Origin: Pectobacterium parmentieri
GTDB taxonomy: Bacteria; Pseudomonadota; Gammaproteobacteria; Enterobacterales; Enterobacteriaceae
Direction: 5' to 3'
DNA length: 64,000 nt
Assembly: GCF_001742145.1 (NCBI RefSeq)
Contig: NZ_CP015749.1
Coordinates: forward strand, 3,162,001-3,226,000
The translations under genes and the position numbers were made by a program. Positions within the stretch are counted from its first letter, which is position 1; every line of letters starts with the position of its first letter. The notes beneath the pieces were generated by a model. That model made no database searches. It had not been told where the DNA came from and saw only the letters and a list, made by a program, of their open reading frames with translations. Positions 20,701 to 29,153 of this stretch are shown here, piece after piece.

Positions 20701-23700
20701 GACGCCCTGCCGCCAGCGTCCCAGTTTGCGTGAGCTTACCATCCGAACCAATCGCATAAACCGTCACGGCACCGTTATTACTGCCGACATACAGTGTCTT
20801 ACCGTCCGCAGAGGCAGTCACGCCCCAGGGATTACTAAATGACCGAGCCTCAACCCGTTCGATGGCGTTCGTCGAACTATCGTAATGCAGCACCGTGAGT
20901 TGATTACCTACGTTGCTGGTAACCACGTAGATATACCCTTCATCCGTCACAGTGAAAGCAGAATTGGCGTGATTGAGTTCATTACTGGTAGCTAACGTTC
21001 CAGCAAATTTTTGAGTACCGCCACTGTCGGTATAGGTCAGCGTAACCCCATCACTACCGCGCACTAGTTGACCAGCATAGCTCAACGCACCGTTTGCTAT
21101 CGTGGTGTAAATCGTTATCTTGCCGCTGTTACCCAATACATAAACGGTGCCGTTGGCATCAACAGATAAGCCAATGGGTGTTGTACCATCAACCTGAGTA
21201 AACGTTGCAGGATTGCTCAGTGTGCCGCTATCACCAATGGTGTAGTGGTACAACGTGCCCGCCGTGAGCGCATACAAACTTTTCCCATCATCCGAACGGG
21301 TCATCTTCAGCACATTGCCTGCCAGCCCGTCAACGCGGGCTGTCAGGCTTAACATGCCCGTGTTGGCATCTTTGCTGAACACCAGAACTTCCGAATTAGC
21401 ACTCAGATAAACAGTGGAACCATCATCGGAGAAAACCGCCGCGCGTCCGATAAGCCCGCTGACCTCCGTCCCATTGCTCGCATCACCATCATCCGTTCCC
21501 GCCACGAGGCGCTGTAATAACGTTAATTTCCCTGTATCAGGGTCGCGCTGGTAGAGGCTTACCCGCGCATCGCCACCATAATTGGCGGCTGTTGTGCCAA
21601 TCACCAATAGAGTGCGACCATCATCGGACAGCACAATACTGCTGACATGACTGTCATAACCGGTAAGTAAGCCGTCGGAGTAGTACAAATTAGGATCGAC
21701 CGGGATATCGGTCTGGATGGTCGGTGCGTTGTTAATGGCTAACGTCAGTGTCGCGGCAACATTGAGGGTAGCTGTATCCTCGCCCTGTCCTGCTGCGCCG
21801 CCGTCATCGCGTACACTGACAAGCGTCACGGTACGGTTACCTGACGTCGCCTGTGTCGTCTCGTTGGTATAGGCCACATCGTTGATTAATGCCTGAGCCG
21901 CCGCTATCGTCATGCCCGTTGCATGATGAATCTCCAGCGTCCCACTGCCATCGTTTAACGCATAGGTGTAGGTATAGCCGCTTGCCGTTGTGCCTTCGCC
22001 AGACTTACTGAGGTCAATGCGTGTACCATCAATCACCAAAAATTCGTTAGCAGCCTGCTCTAACCCACCAACCTTTAGCGTGATATCGAGTATTTTTTGT
22101 CCCGCTTCACCCGCTGTAATCTGCGTGTTGGTGAACACATTGACCACTGTCGCCGTCGTGTCGTAGTTTGAGAGCGGTACCGCTTCCACTGCCAGTATCG
22201 GTGCGGTATTGGTTGTCACCAGCACCGCCAGCGTCACGGGTAGGCTATCGACTTTACCGTCGTTCGCCCGCAGGGACAGCGTCACCACGGAACCTCCCGC
22301 CACTGTATCGGTATTCTGGTAGGTGACCTGATGTAAAACCGCATTTGCCTCCGCCCGGCTTGTTCCAGGCAGAAACGCGATCGTCAGAATACCTCCGCTC
22401 TGGCTGAACGTGGCAATCGCGCGATCGCCCTGAAAGATTTGCCCGCTGTCCAGCCGCAGATCGCTAGTGTTGCTGAAACTAAAGATATCCTTGTCTGATG
22501 CACTACCATCACGAGAGACGATCAGTTGCATACCTCCGTAGTTTCCATTTCCCGCATTCAGAGCATCAAAATTGGCATCCGACAAGGTTATCCCGGAGGC
22601 GATCGCCGCATCCGAGCCACGGATTTGCGTCAATAACGTTGAATAACGGCTGACCCCCTCACCCGCAACGAGTAAAGAGCGACCATCCTGCGATAACGCG
22701 AGATCTCCGCCAGTGGTACTTCCTGCCGCCTGGCCCACCAATGTCAAAGCACCCGTTGATGAAACGGCGTAAATAGAAACCATGCCGTCTGTCGCCGCCG
22801 CATATAAACGCGTTCCCTCGGCATTGAGTACCAAACTGCCTATAGGAGGGGTGCTGAATGTATTAACCAGCGTCAGCGCATTATCAACCCCAACATGGTA
22901 GAGCGTAATATCGTTGGTTTTTGGATTCGCGATATAAACAGACTTCCCATCGACCGATGCCGCCATCGCGTAATCGACAGGATCTTGTCCCTTTATTCCA
23001 AGTGAAATACTTCCCAGCAGAGTCAATTTACCTACGCTATCACGCTGGTAGACTTGCAACTCATGATTGTCGTTAATTATCGCCCCGCTGTGCGCAATGT
23101 AGACATACTCGCCCGCTGTCGCGATCACACCATTACGATGACGAAGCGAATCAGTACGGGTTAACTCGCCCGTTTCAGTATTGCGCTGATAGACAAACAC
23201 TTCACGACCGTAGCCGCCACTGGCATCCACATAAATCTGCGAGCCGTCATCGGCTATCGCTAACCCACCGTTCGACCCGGCTCCGACAGAAATCGTCGCA
23301 GTATGGCTGGGCGTGCCGTTCTGCAGGCTAAATTGCATCAGGTTGCCATTGCTCGATATGGTATAGAGCGACTTACCGTCTGCGCTAACCACCATATGAT
23401 TAACATGCCCCAGGTTTTCAACCGTCAGGCTCTGTTTTTGCGTCAGATGTCCAGATTCACCCACGGTAAAGATGGTCAGCGTGTTATCCGAACCAGCAAC
23501 GTAAGCTTGTTTACCATCAGCGGAATAGGCAACGTCCGTCCCAGTCGTTAATGACTCGGCTTCCAATAAGGTTTCGCCAGACACCACTGGTGCAACGTTA
23601 ATTTTGCTATCGATAGTAATGGTAGCGTGAATATTGAGATCGGCAGTGTCAGCGCTCGTGCCGCCCTCATCGCTCAGGCTTTTCAGCGTCACAACCACAT

Positions 23701-24232
23701 CGCCGCCGGCCACAGTGTTATTGAGTGGCTTATAGGCAATGCCGTCGATCAGCTTAGCAACGTCATTAGGCTCAAACGCTTCAGATGAAGCAATACTCAC
23801 CGTGATGGTTGTCGTCGCACCACTCACCGCGACGGTATAACCGTATTGTCCGTCACCCGCTGTTGTTTTCGCGCCATTAACGGCTTCCAGCGTGATTTCA
23901 GTACCGTCGATGACGATTGCCTGATTTGCGCCCGTGCGGTTGACCGTAATCACGAGATCTTTCAGTTCCTGCCCGCCGTTATCCGCTGACACGCTAACGT
24001 CGCTAAACAGATCAATCGGTGTAAAGCTGTTGCTGGAATCGGTGATGGTGACCGTTTCCTTAGCTGGCGTGGCATCGACGCCGGGCGCAGTGTCCGTTGC
24101 CGCAACGTGCGTAATCACATCGGCGACCGTAGCCACAGCGGCGGCATCAAACATCATGCGCGGTTCCAATACCCACGCCTGACGCGGAGGACGCGTTAAG
24201 GCTGAACCAGATTTTGAGCGGGAAAAAGTCAT
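14702..24232 (-). CDS. giant beta-propeller/cadherin-like surface protein (3176 aa)
   Basis: The N-terminus carries an LEPR-type motif (WVLEPRMMFDAAA, residues 20-32) seen on very large exported proteins, not a Sec signal. By DNA position the modules are: B-type sandwich 60-215; propeller 1, 230-540; A-type cadherin-like 545-665; B-type 677-837; propeller 2, 844-1214; A-type 1217-1337; Ig-like 1347-1436; propeller 3, 1454-1830; A-type 1830-1974; B-type 1980-2127; A-type 2130-2270; propeller 4, 2304-2654; A-type 2657-2784; Ig-like 2794-2880; then a polar C-terminus. Propeller blades repeat VSADGKSLYV-like strands. There are no RTX repeats and no anchor. An adhesin role is inferred. Confidence 0.85.
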   Translation of the reverse strand: MTFSRSKSGSALTRPPRQAWVLEPRMMFDAAAVATVADVITHVAATDTAPGVDATPAKETVTITDSSNSFTPIDLFSDVSVSADNGGQELKDLVITVNRTGANQAIVIDGTEITLEAVNGAKTTAGDGQYGYTVAVSGATTTITVSIASSEAFEPNDVAKLIDGIAYKPLNNTVAGGDVVVTLKSLSDEGGTSADTADLNIHATITIDSKINVAPVVSGETLLEAESLTTGTDVAYSADGKQAYVAGSDNTLTIFTVGESGHLTQKQSLTVENLGHVNHMVVSADGKSLYTISSNGNLMQFSLQNGTPSHTATISVGAGSNGGLAIADDGSQIYVDASGGYGREVFVYQRNTETGELTRTDSLRHRNGVIATAGEYVYIAHSGAIINDNHELQVYQRDSVGKLTLLGSISLGIKGQDPVDYAMAASVDGKSVYIANPKTNDITLYHVGVDNALTLVNTFSTPPIGSLVLNAEGTRLYAAATDGMVSIYAVSSTGALTLVGQAAGSTTGGDLALSQDGRSLLVAGEGVSRYSTLLTQIRGSDAAIASGITLSDANFDALNAGNGNYGGMQLIVSRDGSASDKDIFSFSNTSDLRLDSGQIFQGDRAIATFSQSGGILTIAFLPGTSRAEANAVLHQVTYQNTDTVAGGSVVTLSLRANDGKVDSLPVTLAVLVTTNTAPILAVEAVPLSNYDTTATVVNVFTNTQITAGEAGQKILDITLKVGGLEQAANEFLVIDGTRIDLSKSGEGTTASGYTYTYALNDGSGTLEIHHATGMTIAAAQALINDVAYTNETTQATSGNRTVTLVSVRDDGGAAGQGEDTATLNVAATLTLAINNAPTIQTDIPVDPNLYYSDGLLTGYDSHVSSIVLSDDGRTLLVIGTTAANYGGDARVSLYQRDPDTGKLTLLQRLVAGTDDGDASNGTEVSGLIGRAAVFSDDGSTVYLSANSEVLVFSKDANTGMLSLTARVDGLAGNVLKMTRSDDGKSLYALTAGTLYHYTIGDSGTLSNPATFTQVDGTTPIGLSVDANGTVYVLGNSGKITIYTTIANGALSYAGQLVRGSDGVTLTYTDSGGTQKFAGTLATSNELNHANSAFTVTDEGYIYVVTSNVGNQLTVLHYDSSTNAIERVEARSFSNPWGVTASADGKTLYVGSNNGAVTVYAIGSDGKLTQTGTLAAGRPVTTLTLSEDGKSLYTGARYFNTGVMVSSALVYAPYSAVSASTPFAQGIAFSDIDMDGLSDYQGITLTITRSGGVSADDVFGLAESQDLTLEEGSLLLNGNKIADVKIAEGTITVSVTASISKTVANRILQQVTYRNSAETVPTRIDMVIKIGDGNKSATLSMGLILNNAPEATDTELTLGNAQVGTHYEVTLPDALFSDKENDPFVLSVEGLPEGLSFDAANFTISGMLENGQAGQYELTVKAADTNGGSAERHVTLTVDGDPTQMPTLGGESSSLKNDYAIDGYDPNSFGDVLVGVKDSQLSADGKTLYVVSSPDSGSAVLSVFIRNEEGKFTLSQTFFNYHSVYNNETEQNDKIVDNAGLAGASDVLLSADGQYLYVVGSEDNAVTFFRVGSDGQLTQAGVLDAAALGGRSLDVRSHIVSQGDYLFITASQPNGENDERSVLVFKREADGKLTSVSQADDLIGASRLVLDPTGRYLFVSGSGGTVGVTAFSISDQGVLAQASQLTGTGEYYINGLALSPDGKTLYAINADGIQYTLNTITVGANGALSLTDTTSITDDGGDTGEALATGLVVSADGTALFVIGKNITVFSRAEDGSLTWKDTISGSWDSPIDLFFSDLRNVELSADGKQLYLIGGDKIHVLDIGTAGATYTEGNDATVLLPSGRLSDPQLDALNNGEGNYNRASITVGRQDGGLQEDIFGLKPGNGLTLDGDNIVKNGTAIATFTQVNGVLTVKFIGAATKADAQNVLRQITYLNSSKDPEQAGSSPTFTFSINDGDNNTASSDITVDLIGINNPAELNTTVLNPQIPGNGEFVKLFKDTNINTIESGQDIWQVVLTFDKSGPNEAINVEGNTIVLVPSNGAPRTANDMQYSVSVNSEGKATVILYASRGSSETATLIDSISYNYLGSDTSGERHITLMVKEHQYSGTAPETTLKQAITLTLVPAAEANTAPTITMPDTMPTYTERADPIVLAPDVTVSDTQMDKLNGGKGNYDGATLKVTLGDGKTALDKIGFNAGNGLTLSGDSLQKDGVTIGQVTNQDGVLTIRFNADSSTIPTTEDVQNALRQITYASDSHVPAAQVAVTVTLSDRYLVSQDVALLIGITQINDVPAVNTDPVLSFGDLDRLQTLELSAFGLTGSTNSAVSADGSRVYIADRQGHIALFSRNADGTLTHVRTSAIASGVIQLQMTSDGANLYALQRNSSEGIIVTFTLDSEGNLTEQSSLKQIWDAAQITLSDDGKSLYLMDRETVIVYGRDTTTGTLTRIQALDNDMSRPPYLWAPTEVITQGDKVYVVTNPSNGSSLIVYQRNSETGQLTPLTNLHSGETDSTGKVVNLDYVQHLSVSADGQTIFIANSRTSSSTWEGETTVNNHPLKIDAFRLNAAGTLTHLGTISGTATVEDISLSADDKTLYVALSDGSLAYYSADTLERIDAQNNLANAQKIAVSPRGELIILANSLVVLHQTPLSAFYTNGGSAVAAVPTLTLSDAELDAADGGAGDYRGASVVFQRSESPSSNDRFELIAGNGFTVAGNVISKDGQPVATLSQADGRASVTFTASLSRDEATALVRQIGWRSTVVVNESSVALRVVLNDGVQDSTPYETTVTISDSVNQAPVGNSAAFTPPVAQVGTRWTYTLPDSLFTDPENDVLTFTVDSTRLPDGVRFDSATRTLSGTPSTAGSFNLTITATDSAGNATALNVALTINAASTPVDPGTPTEPDNTTTATPVILVHQGVSLPADASEREREQPLGAIVADLSRSETQPSPTNTIIDAVRQGDADTARQSDAPWVLDPVMSQLMPTLEQVNFSSRANTAVRDGATVSPADSNLFLSVRGQATALESAFSSVQGALQPDASGALTFSLPQRMFSVREGNATLTLQLANGRPLPAWVQFDARSGVVSITDASAVQVNQIQLVLKAQAADGTSRTVPITLQTGQGEGATMATGRGAMQLPSHATDNRDVERVAPAGKTAFTEQLRQHQPEQDALLAALGELSSLRA

Positions 24233-24290
24233 CGTGTCATGTCCTGTAATAAAAGGGGCAAATCGCGTTATTCCTGGCTACCTTCAGCGG

Positions 24291-25910
24291 TTATTCAACC
24301 AGCCGAACATAGCCGCCCTCGGTCTCGATCTGGCTGGCGATGCGATCCAAACGTCGAATCAATTGATTCTCAACGCCCTCTGCGCCGAAGCCTGCACCAT
24401 CGATAAAACTCATACGTTTTTCGCCCTCGGTGCAAACCAGCAGACCCGGCGTGGCTTCCCTATCGAACAGGTTGCGACCGAAGTCTTCCGGGTCGCCGGG
24501 GCGAATGCCGACAAAATAGAATTTGATGTTGCGCGCGCGGAAGCTGGAGCACAGATCGCGGAAGCGCTGTGCAGCAAAAGTCCGTGCGAGATCGTTACCA
24601 GTGCCGCCACGAAATTCGTTGCGATTGAAGTTGTAGCTGTCGGTGTCAAACCAGTCACCGATGGTGTTAGCCATCATCACAATCACCTTTTGCCCGTCGC
24701 CGTTGCCATCCAGATTGAAATCCAGCGGCAGCGTCGTATCGCCCCAACCGTCTGAACCGCGCATGTTTGGCGACAGCGCCGCCCCCGCCCACGACATGCC
24801 GATGGCGTAGTTCACGTTAAAACGGGCAGAAAATTGATCGATACGTTGATTCAGTTTGCTTGCTTCATTGGTCAGCGGCATCAGTGCCGCATTCGGGCAC
24901 CCTTTATCCGCCACGATCCAGCGGGTATCCACCGCATCGTTATCGTCAAAATCGGGATTCGGGCCGCGCCAGGAGATAGGTGGCGCACCGGGGCTGCCGT
25001 TTTGTGGCAAATCATGGCGGTAGTAAACACGGAATTGGCCGACGGGCGGTTCATCCCAGAAGAAGTTTTCTTCTCGGCCTAGCCCACGGTACATGCACAG
25101 CAGATTGGCACGCCGATCGGGGAAACGGCGATCGGCCAAACTGCTCACCACGCCGCTGGCAAACAGCGAACGCAACTCCGGCGGGTTCAGTGCACCCGGT
25201 GCTGCCCAGCGCCGAATCCGGTTCGCATCTTCCGCATCGTACACATTGACCGATTGGCTGTACGGCACTAGCGACAACCACAGGTTGTCGCGTTTAGTGT
25301 CCGCGCTACCGAGAAGACGCTCAACAAACGAGTGACTGACACTTTTCAGCGAACGAATATCCCCCGCGCTCATATCCCCCGTCACCGGCATCACAAGGGC
25401 CACTTCCGTCGGGCGGTTGATGACTTCCGAGGTCGAGTACACTTCCTGCGCTCTCGCCCCCAAACTCAGCAAGCTGGGCTTGGTTGCAAAAGCCACGGTC
25501 ACGGTATAGGTTTTACGCGTCGCGCTATTGCGCCCTTCCGTGACGGACACGTCGCCCGCCACCAGTTTTTCACTCAGGGCTTTATTCATCCCCAGATTGC
25601 TTTTGACGTATTCATACGCCAGCGTATTGATGTCTTCCTGACTGTATTCTTCGCCATTAATAGTGGCCTGATGCCCAACAGCCAACGCTGCGGCATCCGT
25701 CGCCCGCTTGATCTGCGTCGCATCGCCCGTTGCCGTTGAGGTATCGACAATGAAAGCCGCCGTCACCAACAGCGCCATCGCCCCCAGCGCATAGAATGCG
25801 GTGCCCGCGCCCTTTTCCTGATGAATAAAAGCAGAAAGGCGTTCACGCCAGAACAGAGTGATTCCGGTATCGTCTTTTTTTACACTTCTGTTCTGTAAGG
25901 TTTTTTTCAT
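24291..25910 (-). CDS. tadG: TadG-like pilus assembly protein with VWA domain
   Basis: 539 residues. A cytosolic start, one membrane helix (about 40-60) and a large periplasmic part with a von Willebrand A-type fold; MIDAS-like residues are not all obvious. The N-terminal helix resembles a TadE pseudopilin (KGAGTAFYALGAMALLV) but lacks the glutamate at position 5. ATG 25910 is chosen; an in-frame TTG lies one codon earlier. It is the last Tad gene before the giant protein gene, 58 bases away. TadG proteins help mature or anchor Flp pili (family knowledge). Confidence 0.85.
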   Translation of the reverse strand: MKKTLQNRSVKKDDTGITLFWRERLSAFIHQEKGAGTAFYALGAMALLVTAAFIVDTSTATGDATQIKRATDAAALAVGHQATINGEEYSQEDINTLAYEYVKSNLGMNKALSEKLVAGDVSVTEGRNSATRKTYTVTVAFATKPSLLSLGARAQEVYSTSEVINRPTEVALVMPVTGDMSAGDIRSLKSVSHSFVERLLGSADTKRDNLWLSLVPYSQSVNVYDAEDANRIRRWAAPGALNPPELRSLFASGVVSSLADRRFPDRRANLLCMYRGLGREENFFWDEPPVGQFRVYYRHDLPQNGSPGAPPISWRGPNPDFDDNDAVDTRWIVADKGCPNAALMPLTNEASKLNQRIDQFSARFNVNYAIGMSWAGAALSPNMRGSDGWGDTTLPLDFNLDGNGDGQKVIVMMANTIGDWFDTDSYNFNRNEFRGGTGNDLARTFAAQRFRDLCSSFRARNIKFYFVGIRPGDPEDFGRNLFDREATPGLLVCTEGEKRMSFIDGAGFGAEGVENQLIRRLDRIASQIETEGGYVRLVE

Positions 25911-26019
25911 CAATTTCTATCCTGTGTACCTGGATTCAGCGCGTACTCACCCCGCCCATAAAACGGGAAAATAAAAACGACATTGTTCATAGTGATAGAT
26001 TTATTATTCCGGCCTGGGA

Positions 26020-26658
26020 TTACGGGTTCCGTTCGTCTTCTTCCAGCCCGGCTTCTTTTCTGAGTTTCTCATCCAGCGTCACCACGCCAATAGCCACTCG
26101 GTTGATGGATGAAGCATGCAACATGCCGCCCAGCGACAAGCCCCCCAACAACCCAACATCTTTTCCCTCACGGCAAATTTCGACCACCATCATAGAGGTA
26201 TTCTTATTGCCTTCTTCTCGATCTCTTTCCGGCAATTCAGGCGTATATTCTTCGCCTGGCAGCGTTTCGCTTTCGGCGCAGAGTGCCGCCGCCGTCCCTC
26301 GGCTCAATTGCCAATACAGTTCGCCGGTCTGACGCACATTACTGATTAACAACTGGTAATTGCCTGTGCCTTCCTTTGGTAACACCGTATCGAGCAAGCC
26401 TTGTAGACCCTGCTCATCCAGCGCCTGCTGCATCGCTAATATCGAGGCAATGGCACCCACACGCTGTTCCATTCGCGTCCGCTCCAGCCCAACGGTGTAG
26501 ATATCCGCACACAGCGAACCTATCGCCAGCACAATCGGAAATGCCAGCGCCGTTTCTACCGCAGTAGAAGCACGGCGAGAAAACCAGAAGCCGCGGAGTC
26601 GACTCAGGAAGCGACTGATGTTCAACCAACGACGGCGTTTCAATAAGCGCTCAGTCAT
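26020..26658 (-). CDS. tadF: TadF-like pseudopilin
   Basis: 212 residues beginning MTERLLKRRR, chosen because this ATG overlaps the preceding stop by eight bases. A basic cytosolic stretch ends in RRASTAVETALAFPIVLAIG, the class IVb prepilin pattern with glutamate at position 5 after the likely cleavage point for the prepilin peptidase. The remainder is periplasmic, with a few cysteines. It would act as a minor pseudopilin in the Tad machine. It is followed by a 109-base gap before tadG. Confidence 0.8.
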   Translation of the reverse strand: MTERLLKRRRWLNISRFLSRLRGFWFSRRASTAVETALAFPIVLAIGSLCADIYTVGLERTRMEQRVGAIASILAMQQALDEQGLQGLLDTVLPKEGTGNYQLLISNVRQTGELYWQLSRGTAAALCAESETLPGEEYTPELPERDREEGNKNTSMMVVEICREGKDVGLLGGLSLGGMLHASSINRVAIGVVTLDEKLRKEAGLEEDERNP

Positions 26659-27223
26659 TACGCAGTTCCGTCCCGAACACATGTTTGTACTGATAGCGGA
26701 AGGTGTCCCCCAGCGTTAACACCTCCGGCAGCGGCGTAATAAACGCCTTTTTGATCTGCACCGTCACCGACCACACAGGCAACGTCGTGGTTGGCTCACT
26801 ATCGGGATCGTCCTGGCTGCTATTTCCGTTTGTTAACCCGCCAAGCTGAGTCAGATTGTCGAAGTGCAACACGCTGACGGTTAAATCGTCTTCCTTGAGG
26901 TAGCCGTAACCGGCTTCAACCATGCGCGCCTTCAGCCGTGTTCCCATCTGTTCCGCACTGTCCGATACGAGGTTATCAAGACGGAAAGTCTGTACGGATT
27001 TATCCAGCGCAGCGCTTCCGACGGCGATCACCAGCCCGATACGCGCCAGTTCGAACAGCATCATCACGCCAACCAGCACCACTGGCACCAGAAACGCCAC
27101 TTCCGTCGCGATCACACCGCATGTGCTACGCCAGTTGCGGTCATGGCGCGGTACAATGCCTCGTACCATGCCTTGCACGATGCCTGCATCACGCCACGGG
27201 GAACGACGGTGAAGCCACGCCAT
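26651..27223 (-). CDS. tadE: TadE-like pseudopilin
   Basis: 190 residues. A basic N-terminus runs into STCGVIATEVAFLVPVVLVG, the TadE signature in which TadV-type peptidases cut before V-I-A-T-E. The hydrophobic helix continues to about residue 67, then a periplasmic domain. Its ATG overlaps the TPR gene stop (TAATG) and its end overlaps tadF, so the pair is co-translated. A minor pilin-like component of the Flp pilus assembly complex. Confidence 0.85.
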   Translation of the reverse strand: MAWLHRRSPWRDAGIVQGMVRGIVPRHDRNWRSTCGVIATEVAFLVPVVLVGVMMLFELARIGLVIAVGSAALDKSVQTFRLDNLVSDSAEQMGTRLKARMVEAGYGYLKEDDLTVSVLHFDNLTQLGGLTNGNSSQDDPDSEPTTTLPVWSVTVQIKKAFITPLPEVLTLGDTFRYQYKHVFGTELRND

Positions 27224-28119
27224 TACTCAGGCGAACTCAATTGCAGGCGTTGACGACTGGATAGCAGCAGCGCTTCGCCACGAGATTTATCCTGCTGTAT
27301 CTGCAGTAAACGCTGATTCAACTCATCGATCAGTCCATCAATACGCTGCGGCTGGGCAATAGTCGCCAGCACCGCGCGTGCCTCATCGTTTCTGCCGCCA
27401 GAAAGGTAGGCCAGCGCCAGATTCAGCCTGCCGGTTGCGTTACTGCCATCCACCGAACGCAGCAGGGAAATCGCTTTGTCCGCATTGCCACTTGCCAACC
27501 ATGAGAGCGCCAGATTGTTAAGCGCCGCGATATCCGCCGGGTTCACCTGTAGCGCTTTTTCAAACAATTGACGCGCCTCTGCATGCTTGCCTGATGCATC
27601 CATCACCACGCCCATACCATTGAGTGCACCCGCGTCATTCGGCTGTGCTTTCAGCGCACAGGAAAAGTCGTTTTGCGCCATCGTATTACGTCCCAATGCC
27701 AACTGCGCACGCCCCATACCCAGACACACCGCCAGCGCTTCTTCCGGCGTCATTTTGTTGGTATCACCGCCTAGCGCCTGACGTGCCCGTCCGTACAATT
27801 CCAGCGTTTGCTGCGGCGAACGTGCTAACGCAGCCACGCTGGCATACTCCAGCATCTCTGCCCCTTTCAGTGCATCACGGCTGTCGAGACGCGCATACAC
27901 TTCCGTCGCTGCTTCAACACGCCCTTGATCGCGCAGCAGGCGTGCCAAACGCAGGCCCTCATCCTTGCTGCCCTTAATCGCCGTCGAGCTACTGCATCCC
28001 ACCAGCACGGTACTGACGATCAGCAGTGCCAGCATGGGCGCGCCGCGCTTGAGTTTTGCTACCAGATCGACCATTTTCGATAACTCCATCGGTTGTAACC
28101 CTAGTGATTTCCGATTCAT
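27223..28119 (-). CDS. tadD: TadD-like TPR lipoprotein
   Basis: 298 residues. A lipoprotein signal with lipobox LVGC near residue 42, then about six tetratricopeptide repeats (for example NDAGALNGMGVVMDASGKHA and NPADIAALNNLALSWLASGN). TadD is an outer-membrane lipoprotein thought to act as pilotin or assembly factor for the secretin. The start is uncertain: ATG 28119 is outermost, but ATGs 30 and 45 bases inside have GGG or GGAG upstream. Either keeps the whole signal peptide. Confidence 0.85.
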   Translation of the reverse strand: MNRKSLGLQPMELSKMVDLVAKLKRGAPMLALLIVSTVLVGCSSSTAIKGSKDEGLRLARLLRDQGRVEAATEVYARLDSRDALKGAEMLEYASVAALARSPQQTLELYGRARQALGGDTNKMTPEEALAVCLGMGRAQLALGRNTMAQNDFSCALKAQPNDAGALNGMGVVMDASGKHAEARQLFEKALQVNPADIAALNNLALSWLASGNADKAISLLRSVDGSNATGRLNLALAYLSGGRNDEARAVLATIAQPQRIDGLIDELNQRLLQIQQDKSRGEALLLSSRQRLQLSSPE

Positions 28120-28179
28120 ACCGGGAATCGATGCTTTTAAGTCTATGTTTTGAAAATAATATGTTTTAAAAATAAAACG

Positions 28180-29139
28180 TTATTGCGCCAACAGGCGAAT
28201 CACTCGTACCAATGCAGGCGACGCCATAATGGCAATAATCGGTGGCAGGATCAGCGCCATCAACGGCACGCTCAGTTGCGCAGGTAATTTCCCCGCCTTC
28301 TCTTCCAGCCCTAAAATCAGCGTCTTGCGGCTTTCATCCGCAATGGTACGCAGCGCCTGAGACAGCGGCGTACCGTAGCGTTCCGCCTGGATCAGCGTCG
28401 CGACCATACTTTCGATCTCACTAACCCGGGTACGCTCCGCCAGATGCCTCATCGCCAGTGTACGATCCGACAGGATCTGCAATTCGGCCGCGGTGTAGTG
28501 CAGTTCATCCGCCATTTCCGGCGACGATAGTCCCAACTCCTTTGACACCACCTGCAATACACGCCCGATAGGCAAACCGGCTTCGGCACAGACCACCATC
28601 AGGTCCAGTGCATCCGGCACCGCACGCGCCAGCTTTTCGCCTCGGCTTGCCGCACGCCACTTTAGCCACCACTCCGGCACCATCGAGCCAACAAAGAAGC
28701 CAATGAGCCCCGCCGCGACCCCCGTCAGGCCAGCACGGTCAGCAGGCGGTAGCCATCCCCACACCAAAGCGATAGCAAGCAGCGCCCCAGCGGCAAATTT
28801 CCCCATCACCAGCCAGCCCACCGCTTCGTTACGGCGGAGACCAGCCAGATCCAGCAGGCGACGCAGATTGCGACGATCGCGATCCGATCCCGACAGGCGC
28901 TCGCCCTGTATAGCAAGGGGCTGCAACAGCTTTTCCAACAGGGGGGATAATGCAGTTCCCTGGCCTCTCAGGATGTTTTCCTGAGAGGCCGCCTCTATAG
29001 AGGCCGTGGGCAAGTGCCCGCGCATGCGAATTTCCAACTGCTTGTATTGCTGCGTTTTATGGTGCGCACGGGCCAGATAAATGCCAGCCACCATCAGCAC
29101 GAGCGCCAGCAGCAGTAAGGGATCGTCAAAAACAGTCAT
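28180..29139 (-). CDS. tadC: TadC inner-membrane platform protein
   Basis: 319-residue type II secretion GspF-fold protein with a helix at the start, a cytosolic helical domain (KLARAVPDALDLMVVCAEAGLPIGRVLQ) and membrane helices at the end. With TadB it forms the platform that couples the TadA motor to pilin polymerisation. It starts 14 bases after tadB ends. Length and helix order agree with other TadC proteins. Confidence 0.92.
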   Translation of the reverse strand: MTVFDDPLLLLALVLMVAGIYLARAHHKTQQYKQLEIRMRGHLPTASIEAASQENILRGQGTALSPLLEKLLQPLAIQGERLSGSDRDRRNLRRLLDLAGLRRNEAVGWLVMGKFAAGALLAIALVWGWLPPADRAGLTGVAAGLIGFFVGSMVPEWWLKWRAASRGEKLARAVPDALDLMVVCAEAGLPIGRVLQVVSKELGLSSPEMADELHYTAAELQILSDRTLAMRHLAERTRVSEIESMVATLIQAERYGTPLSQALRTIADESRKTLILGLEEKAGKLPAQLSVPLMALILPPIIAIMASPALVRVIRLLAQ

Positions 29140-29153
29140 GAGTGGCTCACCCT

